Assembly: GCA_014871385.1 (NCBI GenBank)
Contig: CM026430.1
Span: 4,009,040-4,073,039, forward strand
Reading direction: 5' to 3'
DNA from: Ceratodon purpureus
Taxonomy: Eukaryota > Streptophyta > Bryopsida > Pseudoditrichales > Ditrichaceae
DNA: 64,000 nucleotides
Position 1 is the stretch's first letter, and the number at the start of each line of letters is the position of its first letter. Position numbers and translations under genes: made by a program. The notes under the pieces were generated by a model, which saw only the letters and a list, made by a program, of their open reading frames with translations, did not search any database and was not told the origin of the DNA. Below are positions 1 to 11,553 of the stretch, one piece after another.

Positions 1-1638
1 TAAAAACCTTATTTAGAAAATAAATTCTAAATTAAATACGGGTATAAGATCTTTCCAATATGTTAAAAAGAAAAAATAGAAAAAAAAGAAAAAAAGAAAA
101 ATCTTGAAGAAAATGATGTCTGCTTTAGCGTAATTTGGCTCCTGAAATCTAGCTCGACTGATTTGGAAGCTGTGCTTGCACTGATCTTCACTTTGAAGCT
201 CTTTCACATGATGGTGCACAATTCTAGGTTTTGTGAACCTTGGTCAGATGGGGTCCAAACTAGCGCGAATGAAGTGCTTTTATTTGTAGTTCTCCGTGCT
301 TCGACGCACTCTGCTGCTCATCAAGTTCTTCCCCTTGACATCAGCAAGTACATAGTAGGAAACGATTTGATAAATTGATAGCCACATAACAAATACATGA
401 CATTGATTTGAAAGACAGACACGCAAGTACCGGCCAGGTTGTGAATCCTTATGAAACAGACCCGGAATATATAGAGTTGCAGATCATATTGCGGAATCCT
501 AGCACGTCTTGAGGAGACTAAAGATGACAGTGTGACGTCAATATTCTGTATGCTTGACCAAACGTTATCAATTGTTGCACATGCAACTAATTACTTCGCC
601 GATCAGTTACTGCACAATCACTAGAAATGCTTACTAATACTGCTCTCAGTTACTCCAACACTTGATATATCAGTGCTACAAGTCGTGTTAATTAATACAT
701 GCAATTTTCATCTTCGCTGGTCGAGCTTTCGCTCTGGCAGCAAGCTTTTCCTTTGGTGCAGGTTACTCGTTCAGTGCCAGCGCAGCCATTCCTGCACGAT
801 TCGCTTCAGCTGCAGCCTGCAGGTTTCTCCTTACCGCTGCCGGATGCAGGTTTCGCTTTACTTGCAAGCTTATTGCTGCCTGCTTGACTAGTTATCCAAA
901 AGCAATTGCATCGAGAAAGCTTCCGAATCCATGGATTCTTCATTAAGCAACAAACGCTTTGTACTTAAAACAATGAAACCATATCTGTATTATTTTTCTA
1001 AATGAAGACACAATGTATCACACATAAACAAATGGCGCGAATAACAGAGATGCTTGAACTTCCAATCAACTTCTTCATCTCATGCGATAATGAGTCTATA
1101 ATGAGTGCAAAGGACGGAATCAATATTCGTGTCATTCTGAAATGGGAGAAATCACCAGTGTGGTAGCAGGGGACGTAGAAATGGACACCCATCGAAATGA
1201 ATCCAGCTGCTCCCATTTCTACGCAAACACATGGTGGGGCAGTTCTTAATGTGCCGTAATCGATGCCAGACGTTCATTGACCAGAGCTCCGTTCGCGTCA
1301 CCGAAATCGACACCGACGTTCGAGTGTCCTGCCACAACCAACGGAACTGTGACACGGCGAGTAGTGTTAGACAAGGCTTCGGGAGCATGACCATTCTGAC
1401 ATGACCATTCTGACCAGAAAACTTTACTGTAGCCCAGCAGCTTGACTGAACACAACCGACTATCTACCGAGTCAATCAGTCACATGATCTCCATTCAATG
1501 CATTCTCGCAACTCAGTGAAACAACACATCTCGTTCCAATTTCAATCTGAGCTTTTTGTGTGCATATACAGGTCCCTTCCTCTTCAAGTTCCACATTCTT
1601 CGGCTAAATGATGTCGAGAGCGTCATATGTCGTGAGGG

Positions 1639-1857
1639 TCGACGGAAGGGTATTCACAGTTGACGATGAGAGGAGCGGCTCGATATATCTCTTCAGGGCA
1701 GGATCATCCAAGTTATTGTGCTCTGTCATCTTGAGACTTTTTCTTGGAGCTGGTTGAAGGTCGCAAGAAGACAGTGCACAATAACTTGGATGATCCTACC
1801 CTGAAGATCGAGATCGAGCTTTCCTCTCATCGTCAACTGCGAACAGCCTTGCCGTGA
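1639..1857. repeat. Imperfect hairpin, about 100-bp arms, MIR-precursor-like
   Basis: The left arm (about 1,639-1,738) is the reverse complement of the right arm (about 1,759-1,857), with scattered mismatches and one or two 1-nt bulges. The loop is about 20 nt. A stretch of 22 nt pairs perfectly (1,700-1,721 with 1,776-1,797). A degenerate third copy, in direct orientation to the right arm, follows at about 1,863-1,918. Arm length, loop size and scattered mismatches fit a young plant MIRNA locus or an inverted duplication. No known mature miRNA is recognised, and the strand is undetermined. Confidence 0.7.
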
Positions 1858-3988
1858 TCCACTGATCCTACCCCGAGGAGAGATTTTCTGCCATGCTCAA
1901 CTGCCAACACCCTTGGGAAACTCCAAGAAAATGTCTCGCAAACATGCTGCTTTGTCCACTTCGGCTGATGCCATCGAACCGGCCTGGGTTCAGGGCACCA
2001 GACGAAGTGGCGATAGCAGCAAGTATGCGTGACATTCTCTTCGAGTCCCCAGCCTGTATCATTGGCCATGTACCATTATATCAGTTCCACATGTAACCAA
2101 ACCGGCCAGCTTGTTGGAATTTCAAAGGATTCGCACTGCATGATCAACTGAAGTGGGAAAATGCAAATAACACAGCAAGTATCAAACTGTTCGCAGGCAC
2201 ATAGTAGAACTGACCATAGAAGTTACTGACACAAGGAGGAACAGAATCATGCTTGCAAGTGCAGTGGGTAGTCGAGATTCTAGTGCGGGGAGAGTAATTC
2301 TTTATACTCCACAATTTTTCAGAGGGCTCCTGCCCTGCCCAAGCGGCCCTACGATCCAAAACTAGTGAGGTGAAATATCGTCAACCTTGACAACCATGGC
2401 TCATCAGCACGGTCACCATGGGCACAAGGCCACGTAGCAACTCGGCCAACCCCCCAACCTTTTCCTTGCAGCTCTAGAGCGGTGATGGCTACGTAAACCA
2501 ACTTCACAAGCAATATTCTCCTCCCACCATCATCTCAGTGGCTTTGTTCAACGGCAGTACGCCCAAGTTCAACAAAGTGTAGCATTCTTGTCCAGAACCA
2601 TAATGGAACATGACTGACAGAAATCCATACATTTAAAAAAATGATTATGATGTAATATTTACCATTTGACGCTAAGACCTTTTGCTGAAACAACTACTTG
2701 TATTCTATCATGTATAGTTCTAATCAAGGTTTGAAGTTGCTTCAAAGATATCGTATTCTATGTTCATAAAGAAACAAGGGACTCCTACATCAATTACTTA
2801 TGAAATTTTGAAATCACGAATTGATTCATTAAAATAAATAAGATGAAAGTTGTACAAACATGATTAAAATACAATTTACTATGAAGTGAAATTTACCATC
2901 TTTTTCTTTAGTACAAATGGATTAAAGAAACACAAAAATATACATAAAGACTAAGACAATGAATCGTGTAATTTTAATGAACTCCATGTGGAAAAAGGAG
3001 TTTGATTTGATAAAAGTTGAACAAATGACTTTGAGAGTATTGAACATGAGTATAAAGAAGTGATTATTGCAATAAAATTAATATTTAGAATTTTGGAAGA
3101 CTATAAACTGAAGAATACATAATTTTTGGATGGTGATTCTAAACTAACAATTGTCATATGTGAATCAGAGGAGAAATAAAAGCATATGTAATAAAATAGG
3201 CACTTTTCTAATTAATTTTTTTTTAAATAACATGTAGACTTCTATCTTTCCAATTGCCTTTGTATCAAACCATCACTAATTTTAAAGTTCAATGTTGAAT
3301 AAATTACATGAAGAATTATTTTATGATGGATATCCAATAGTTTAAACTAGTTGCACAAAGCTTTGGAATAATTGAATACTTCACTACTAAAAACAATCTT
3401 TACTTGAATGAATGATACACATGGATTCCAAATATTGATAAAATAAATAAATATTTTTAATCATTCCAAATAAGATTTGAGTAATTCACAACCAATAAAA
3501 CACAAAGTAAATGAATCAATGAAATTAGATTGAGGGAAATATCAATAAACATTTAAGTTTAGTAAATAAAAGTCTGGTATGGATGTGTAACTGGTATACC
3601 ACCTTGCACATTCCAAACCTGGTATTTAGTAACACAATATCACAGTATTTGGTGGATGAGGGGAAGAAGAAGAAAAAAAATCATTTATAGATTATCCATA
3701 CCCATACTCTAACAACCAATATGGAAATTTGAAATTTAAGGAAAGTATGATACTAAAATGAGCCCAAAAAAAGACATGTTGGTGGAGTGAAAGGACTTAA
3801 ATTTTCACCAACCGCTGTTTTGGTACATGGCACATGGGGTCTTGTCGACTACAATAATGACGGACTTAGTATGTCTTCACATAATAGAAACGTGGTCCTC
3901 GCACATGTAGTACTTGTTTGAAATACTGGAAAGATCAATTTGTGTTTATACGAGACAATTGTCGTCCCCACGGCTGTAGTACCAAACT

Positions 3989-4160
3989 CAAGCTTTTGTA
4001 CTATCTTCATTTATTATTTGTTGTCTAGTGTACATGCTTTCAACCACGTCCTTAAAGCAACAATGACAGAGTCACAAGCTTTTGTACTATCTTCATTTAT
4101 TATTTGTTGTGTAGTGTACATGCTTTCAACCACGCCCTTAAAGCAAGAGTAGCAGAGTCA
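3989..4160. repeat. Two-copy tandem duplication, 86-bp unit
   Basis: Copy 1 spans 3,989-4,074 and copy 2 spans 4,075-4,160. They differ at only a few positions, for example tgtctagtg against tgtgtagtg and cacgtcc against cacgccc. High identity suggests recent duplication. No coding content is evident. Confidence 0.85.
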
Positions 4161-7100
4161 GAGTAGAGCACCACATAGAGCCGGATTCACATGCAGTGGA
4201 GGACCAGAGGTAGATATGGTTTGTTTGAGGACTCTACGTCTCTCATGATTTGGATTTCTGCAGCTAGAATTAAAGATATGATAGCAAATTGGTCTTTTTA
4301 GAAGGTAGGTGTTGTAGAATTGTAGATACCAGAGTTGATGTGGTTTGTTTAATCCCTAAAGGTCCAGGGACCTGATTGTGGTATTTGCTATTTTGGGCAG
4401 TCAAGATGAAGAGGTTAAGGTAATATTTTTTCCTAGTATTTTTATTGGGTGCTCCCTTTACCGCAAGGTGCACGTGGTAAAATTTGCAAAGTCAAACTCC
4501 AATTTTTAAACCTTCATCTAGAAATTTTAGGTTTCAAGTCGAAATAGGGCATTTCAAAATTAGTTTTTTTCAAAGTTTTTTTAAAAAATGTTTACAACCA
4601 AATCACTATTCAAAATCTAAAGCGACTCAAATATATAAGTTTACAAAATTTATAAAGGGAGCCTCCAAAAATTACATGAGCAAGCTTCAAAGTTTTTTGC
4701 AATTTTACATTTTTTCCTTTCAAAAATTGTCAAAATTAGAGATTTAGGAATTTTTCATTTTTATTTTTATTTTTCTAAAATTCAATTTTAAACTCATAGA
4801 TATATCTTTTCACCGTTCAATTTTTTCCCAAACTAAAAACTTTAACGTTTTATAAGTTTTACCATATTGCATGATCTTTACCTTCTTCTGAAAAATAATT
4901 TGCATGAAGGCCAAAAAATCAAAATACGTCTCCAAAATTTTGCATGGAGGTGCTTAACTTAATTACCTACATGGAAAAAATATGAGAAAAATGTTTGGGA
5001 CAATAATAATGAAGTCTCCCTTTGCACCATTATGACTATGCCTTTTGGATAAGGCCCAAAAAAACTTTTGAATCAACTTTGAATGTTATGGATTCACAAA
5101 TGGTAAAGATCCATTGGTTGAAATTTGACATGGTATTAGTGCAAGTAGTTGAGTTGAAGATCTTACGGTTGGAAGTTTTTAAAACGTTAAAACATATTGA
5201 AACATACATCAACTTCCACAAGGAGGTCAAAATTCGCAGTTTCTGGTTTTGGAGGTGCCAAAACACCTTGGAACTCTAGGGTTAAAGATGTAGGTAATGT
5301 GGAATCATAGATATAAATATAGATATGGTTTATTTAAAGATGTAGGTGTTGTGGGCTCTGCTAAATTAGTCTCTTTATTTAGGTTTGATTTTTAAAATAT
5401 ATGTAAGGGTTACTTTCTGTATTGCTTTGGTACTTGTTGTCTGTTAAATGGTCTTTTTTGGTGGATTAGCAATTACTGTTGATGTTATGTTGCTTTGGAT
5501 GGTCATTTTGGTTCAGTTCAATGAAGCTTAATGATGATTTGTGCATGTTAGTGATTTTGGATCTTGTTAAAATACTAGTTGGATGATACTCTGAATTATT
5601 ATATGAGATGGCTAGTAGACGTGCTCACTAAGTCTTGCGGTGCTAATATGGTGTTTGATTCTATGATGTATACTTTTAACATATTTAGCTATTTATTTGT
5701 CTGCTTATGAGCCACCTTATATTTCACTAAGGCCTACATAGAACATCCGGATTCTTTTCAATGGAGCCTATATGGAACATGCCAATTCTTTTCAACCAAC
5801 TTGATCAATAATGTGTAACTTGGTCCGCTTTATATGTTGCACTATAATAGTCAGCCAAAGGTAGATAACACGAAGTCACCTTATATAAAGAATCAAATAC
5901 TTTATGAGAGCCACTTACTAGCAGCCGTCTCTATCTTTCTCTGAACAATTTTTTCTTTTTTTTTGCCTTCTATACTCAAAAGTTTGTAGAAGCTACATGT
6001 CAGCAACCACCTTTAGTGTCTTTTTCTTTAAATACGTTTTTCCTTCTCCCTTCTATGTTGCGTCTTTTGAGCTACCTTACCAATAGTTGTCTATGTCTTG
6101 ATTCTTTTAAATGTATTATTTTTTTAAACCTTCTATTTTGCATGTGTAGATGCTATGTACGTGCACTTACTCTAATTATTCTTTTCTCTAAAATGCAATT
6201 TTACTTTTGCCTTCTACCTTACACTTGATGTATGTTAGTTTATACCAATTACAACACTTGGATCTTGGTGGTTTCAAATTGAGAAATACATCATGTTTAT
6301 TAGATTGTTATGTGGCTTGAAAATACATATTTTGTATGATGGAAATAATTGTTTTCATCATTTAAAGTGGTTATCATATTGCATAATTTTGAATGACAAT
6401 TGGAAGTGTGTCGTTCATGGGCAATAAATGCAACTTGGAAATACAAGAAGTATTAAAGATAGATTTAGCTTCAAGACAAACAATCAAGTTTGTATGAAAA
6501 TAGTAATATCAACTCTTAAGTGTCATTGCCCAAAACTGGCCTAATACAAGCGATGGTCTTGGTTTCTAGAAGTAGTTTGTTACTTGAGATTCTAATTTAG
6601 AGAAACAGAATAAGATATTTGCTACTGGGAATCATTCTTTGACTTATGAATTAGGTTTTGGCTATATTGCACGGAATTATTACTTTGCATTTGATTTTAT
6701 AATGTATAGAATGTGCATTGGTCCATAATTCAGAGTTGAGCATTGTTCTTTCCTTGATTATTATGTTGGTTCAAGAGTAGTTGAATATTTGTTGTGAAAT
6801 TTGGCAATGCAATCATTTATTTCTTGATGAAACGTTGGAGTCATTTTCACCAAATGGACCTAGTAAAGTGTTGAATGATTCTTACTTTTAAAATAGAGAT
6901 GCATAGGAATTTGCAAGGTTTTCATAGTTTTTCGATTTTCAATGTAGTATGCCAAGGAGGAAATTGAATTTGAAAATATTCTCAAGATATTTGGCATTAA
7001 TGCTTATTTCACATGAATCCATGGAATTACATGTAGTGGATTTCTTTCCTTTATTGTTGCCCCTATGTAGTTTATTGCCTATCCATGTGTTATTGTGTTG

Positions 7101-7887
7101 TATTTGAATTGTATACACTATCTTATATTACATGTGTTGTCTTGGGGGATTCCGCATCATAACAGGCTAAACTTTGTTAAGGGAAAATCCCATCGGATTT
7201 GCGTGAACTGAGAAATATTCCAATCCAAGCTGTCTGTAACTGGACAGCCAGATCTCAACACAGAACGTATAGCTCAGGCAATCTCAGAAGAATCGAGAAA
7301 GCACTGATCTCATCGAAATGGAAATCATGTGCTCGGTGTTTAGCATTTTTGTACCATTCAAGATTCCAAGCACTCTGCAAAGAGCCATGAACATGCGAGA
7401 TGTACACCAGACTCCAGCCTATACTACACTAAATGGCATCAAAGCACAGCATTATTAGTCGACCGTGGTTTCAGCTTCAATGAAATATTAGACTTCACTC
7501 CTCAATAGTCAAAAAAATAAAAGTACTTGAAGCAATAAACGATCAGTTAGATGCAAAATGGTATGACGTTACACAATATCATCGTTCGTTGATGGATATA
7601 TCCTGTGCTCTGGCTGGACCAACATGGCAAAGGTTGCGTACAGCTCCTCTAACAATTTAGGCATCAAGCTTTCACCCACATGAAATGCAAACTCATTTAA
7701 GATGTGAAGGACGTCACCTTGCACTTAACTGTAACTGGTCCTCCTGCATCCTTGACAAGGCTTTGTAGATGAGACGAATTCAGGGAATCGGTGTGTTCAG
7801 CACATGATCAAGCCCAGCAAGAGGATGAAGCAATGACGCTGCAATTGAAGGTCACAAATCTGACATGTAAGACATTGTCTTTCCAGA

Positions 7888-9901
7888 TTATGGGTCCAGT
7901 TTGATAGTAGGGCAGAGCGAAGGGAGGTTTGTCGTCACTGCCTGCACACCAAGCCGAAACTGCTGCTCTATTGTCTCACGAGAGTCTGTAACCCAGGAGG
8001 AAACACACCGTGAGCTTTGCCACAGATGCTCAACTTCTGTGACTTTTGAGACGTGGGGTGCCAGCCATGTCACCGTGTTCTTGAATTTGTCACCTGTATA
8101 GTTGAAGTGAGGATCCAATATGTATCCTAGTCCTGCAAATATCAACTCCTACAATCAGTGATATGAACTTCACAGAAGCAACAAGACTACATTTCGACAT
8201 GGCATTTATTGACTCGTCAAATTCTAGTCTCAAGCGATTTCCCAGCATGCATGGCAATGATTGTTGTGAGATGGAAAACGGAAAGCACGGGAAACCCAAT
8301 ATCTTCGACTATTGCAGGTTGGCAGTAACTTTCCAGATAAAGACCATTGAAGGACACTCAAAAATTCAACATTAGATCTGCTTAATGTATGTAAGAGAAA
8401 CTAGGAAATTTCTTGACGCTATTACCAACCTGATCCCAATCTGGTTGCAAGAGGGTTGGTGACCGATAGAGATTCGAGTGTCACAGCGAGCTCGTCCACA
8501 AGACTGTGATTGAATGAGGTGAACAGCAGCGAAAAGCGCGGGCTCCCAACTCCATGGTCCTTCTGAACTCTGACTAAAGCTGCTTTCAAGCTATCCGCAT
8601 ACTTCTCCTCCCATTTCCATTGTCGTTGGCACTGATAGAAAAAACGTCCCAGTTACGAGGATTAGTCCACACAAACACACTTGCATATCTGACCAGTAAA
8701 GCGAGAAGGTTTCATCTGCAATCCAGGACCATATTGAAAGTTGTGAGTAGAACATGGCAAATTACCAGCATTCTGCCCACCACAAGTCATAGATTTCAGT
8801 ACTTCCGCAATTATATGTAAGTTTTTACTTTCTGTTTGGCTAAGGTCCAAATTACAAATTCGATACACACAGAACAGGGCAATGGCACTGAGCACCTACT
8901 GGAAAAGTACACCAAATTGAAACAACAAAAACCTGGTACCTAGCTACCAAAACAAAAAAAACAGTCTACTAACCAGCTACTTGCAGAGCCACCAAAACAG
9001 GATTTAGAGAAAGCTGACATCTGCATAAGCATAACTGTAAGAGTACCTGAGTGGAGTTCATTTTAGGAGGGCATTTCTCAGCTTTCAGCTCCACAATGAG
9101 ACGAACATCCACATCCCAAAAAGTCTCCAGTACAGAAGTCAATTGCGGTATACGCTCATTCCGAAACTTCTTGTCGAACCATGATCCAGCATCCAACTTC
9201 TGCAGACTGTCCCACGATGTATCCTCGACCCGGACGTCATCAACATCGCTCACATAACCATTAGCTGGCAAAATCTTGCTCCGATAATGCCCGGCGTGCA
9301 CAACAGCTACCTTGCCATCACTTGTCCGGTGCACATCCATCTCAATGCAATTCGCTCCAACCTAACCCTTGAGTAACAAGAAATCGGTAAGGATGAATCA
9401 ACACAGGACTTCAATTTCCACAATCACCTCCTGTTAGGCCCCCATGAGAAATCCTCATAATCAGCTTCATATCATTCCAGCAACAAAGCAAATCTACAGA
9501 GCAAAGTGCACTCACTACTCATGGTATGTAATGCCTGTGCAATTTTGGAAAGTGGAGAACACCTTGAGAGCAGTAAGAAAAGCTGCCATGGTATTCTCAG
9601 GAGCAAGCGTCCGAGCGCCCCGATGTCCACAACACCACTGCTTGCCCTGCCCCCGTGCACACAACACCCGCTCCTCCGCAACATGGCCAAGCAGACGCTC
9701 CGGATGCGCGTTGTAGAGAAAATGCACAAATAATACCAGAAATATCAGAGCTCCAACGAACGGCGCCACCACATGCTGCGGCATGCACCATCGAGGGACC
9801 TCCCTCCCCCTCGCAGCTCGTCTACTCCGTCGCTCCTCTGCCAACAACCCTACCGATGCTCCCGTGTAACCCTCCATCGCCCAACTCCCAAATCCTGACA
9901 T
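7888..9901 (-). CDS. Membrane-anchored glycerophosphodiester phosphodiesterase (GDPD)
   Basis: Four exons: 9901-9563, 9361-9047, 8631-8430 and 8132-7888, with phases 0, 0 and 1 matching at each junction; 366 residues. GDPDs hydrolyse glycerophosphodiesters to glycerol-3-phosphate plus an alcohol. A hydrophobic segment at about residues 43-64 suggests a membrane anchor. Catalytic features follow in family order: HRGA at 93-96, PENT at 101-104, E120 and D122 (CIEMDV), H135, and the ELK motif at 204-206. Near the C-terminus, SWVTDS and GVQAVTTNLP match the barrel's last strands. After H135 the usual HD is replaced by HAGHY, which is atypical. The ATG at 9,901 is the first in frame; another at 9,877 is possible. 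The last acceptor was set at 8,133/8,132 because the nearby upstream AG breaks the frame. Confidence 0.88.
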
Positions 9902-11553
9902 CCCCACATTCCATAATCAGTCAGCAACACTCCCCTAACACAACCTGATCATCCTCCATGACTCCAACACCTCATGATCCCCGAAGACACCACCAACTTC
10001 ACCCACAGAGCTACACAACAGACATAACCTTAGATTTCAAAACTTCCAGCTCTCAAAAAAAGGGTTTCATACCCACCCCAATGAGCAGATTTTCAAACTG
10101 AAAACGTAGCACCCAATTTCAGCAGCGAAGTCCTGGCTTCCCACATCACTTGCATCATGTCAAAAAAAAACTCTTCACCCAGCGCCACAATCATTTAGCC
10201 CAAAGCAACTTAACCTCCTCAATGCTATCAACATCTGGAGCTCTACTCAGGTTTCAAACTAAGATCAACGTGAACTGAGCCTCCTTTGTTACAGAAATAT
10301 GCAAAAGAAGATGGTTAGAAAAACGTACAAAAATCTGCTCTGCATCTCCAGCAGCTCAACAGCGGCTTCTCTCCCTCATCCAGCAGTTGTACCTCCTCTG
10401 TAACCAACCGGACGGGGCTGCAGCCACTTCAGTGATGTTGTAAATCAAATCGGATCCAGGAAAACGGCTCGGAACCGTCTCGACAAGAACCCCGGAGGCA
10501 TGGATTCCAAGAACCGCACAACTGACATATCCTACATGAGTATCTCAACATCTAACCTCCGAAGATATGTTCCAAACATGAAACCTCCGAAGATGTTCAA
10601 AGCATCAAACCTCCGAAGATGCTCAACACATGAAACCTCCGAAGATTGTTCCAAACATGAAACCTCCGAAGATGTTCAAAAGATGAAACCTCCGAAGATG
10701 TTTAAAGCTTCCGAAGGTGTATCACCTTCTCATGCTGTTGTGATGATGATGATGATTTGAGTTGAAGTGCAAAACAGGACAGTGAGTGAAGAATCTGAAC
10801 ATGTTTTGTCTTTGAACATGTTTTGGCTTTTCACATGAGTGACTTCCCAGATCTATTGACATGGTCTGACTGTGATCTGATTCCAATGCGAAGTGTGGAT
10901 TGAGAAGAGGATGCGAGGTTATGATGTTGTAATGCGAGGTTTGGTGGAAAACTCAACTGGAGTTGAAGGTTTAGGGTTTGGATTTGAGATGGCAGGATAA
11001 TAATCGAGTACGTTGAGGTGTACTCTGGGTGTGCTGATTAGAAAAGATATGTGTGAGATTGACTTAAGATCTTGCGAGTGGTACAAAATGTATATGCTAC
11101 AGGTTGTTGGTCAGGAGTCATTGGAAACGGGTAGGATTGAAAAGCCATGGAACATTCCGGTTCGTAGGAATGTCCGATATATGCTTAGACAGTGACTCGA
11201 GAAATTGTACATGGATCGTTCTGGCACCTGCTGGGAGACTTTTCCCAGCTGATCACTTCCAATGGCACACACACGACATTCAACCTGAGCGAACACCTAT
11301 CTGGCTGGTATCTTACCTCTAGAGGCAAATGAATTTTTCTGAGTGACTACGTTCTCATGATTCACACTTGTTGAATGAATAGTAGCTACCTAACTGTAGT
11401 ATTTACTGGAAGGAGGAGCTAGTATATATAGAGCACACATATCACGAGGGACCAAACTTGGTCCCAGGCAACTTAACCCAAGGCTGGCTCCCAAGCGAGT
11501 AGCCACAGGGCCAGAAATTTGGTCCCCCCTGATAACTGAGCCGGGTAAGATTT
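9902..11553. other. Intergenic region: GDPD promoter side and ETO1-like 3' flank
   Basis: Contains the presumed promoter and 5' leader of the minus-strand phosphodiesterase (pyrimidine-rich on its sense strand), a six-copy minisatellite at 10,554-10,712, a short ATG trinucleotide run at about 10,739-10,757, and the 3' flank of the ETO1-like gene. No coding exon is supported. Confidence 0.6.
10554..10712. repeat. Minisatellite, six copies of a 26-28-bp unit
   Basis: The core AACCTCCGAAGAT recurs at 10554, 10582, 10608, 10634, 10661 and 10687, each followed by a variant of GTTCAAAncATGA. Spacing is 26-28 bp. It lies about 650 bp upstream of the GDPD start codon, so it could be promoter-proximal. 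Confidence 0.9.

Larger units (their letters stand above)
1..7887. other. AT-rich intergenic region without a supportable gene
   Basis: No chain of exons with recognisable protein similarity could be built on either strand. Bases 1-2,500 have mixed composition and contain the hairpin at 1,639-1,857. Bases 2,600-7,150 are strongly AT-rich with homopolymer runs and no long reading frame; they include the 86-bp duplication at 3,989-4,160. Bases 7,150-7,887 are presumably the 3' flank of the phosphodiesterase gene that ends at 7,888. A minus-strand frame at 1,246-1,455 reads as fairly protein-like, but no neighbouring exon or family supports it. Confidence 0.6.

Noticed and set aside
1152-1455. 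Minus-strand open frames with fairly protein-like sequence
   Set aside because: No family recognised, no start or neighbouring exons; left as unexplained noncoding.
2398-2439. Short plus-strand ORF MAHQHGHHGHKAT with a good ATG context
   Set aside because: Only 13 codons; His-rich start is suggestive, but there is no supporting transcript structure or downstream exon.
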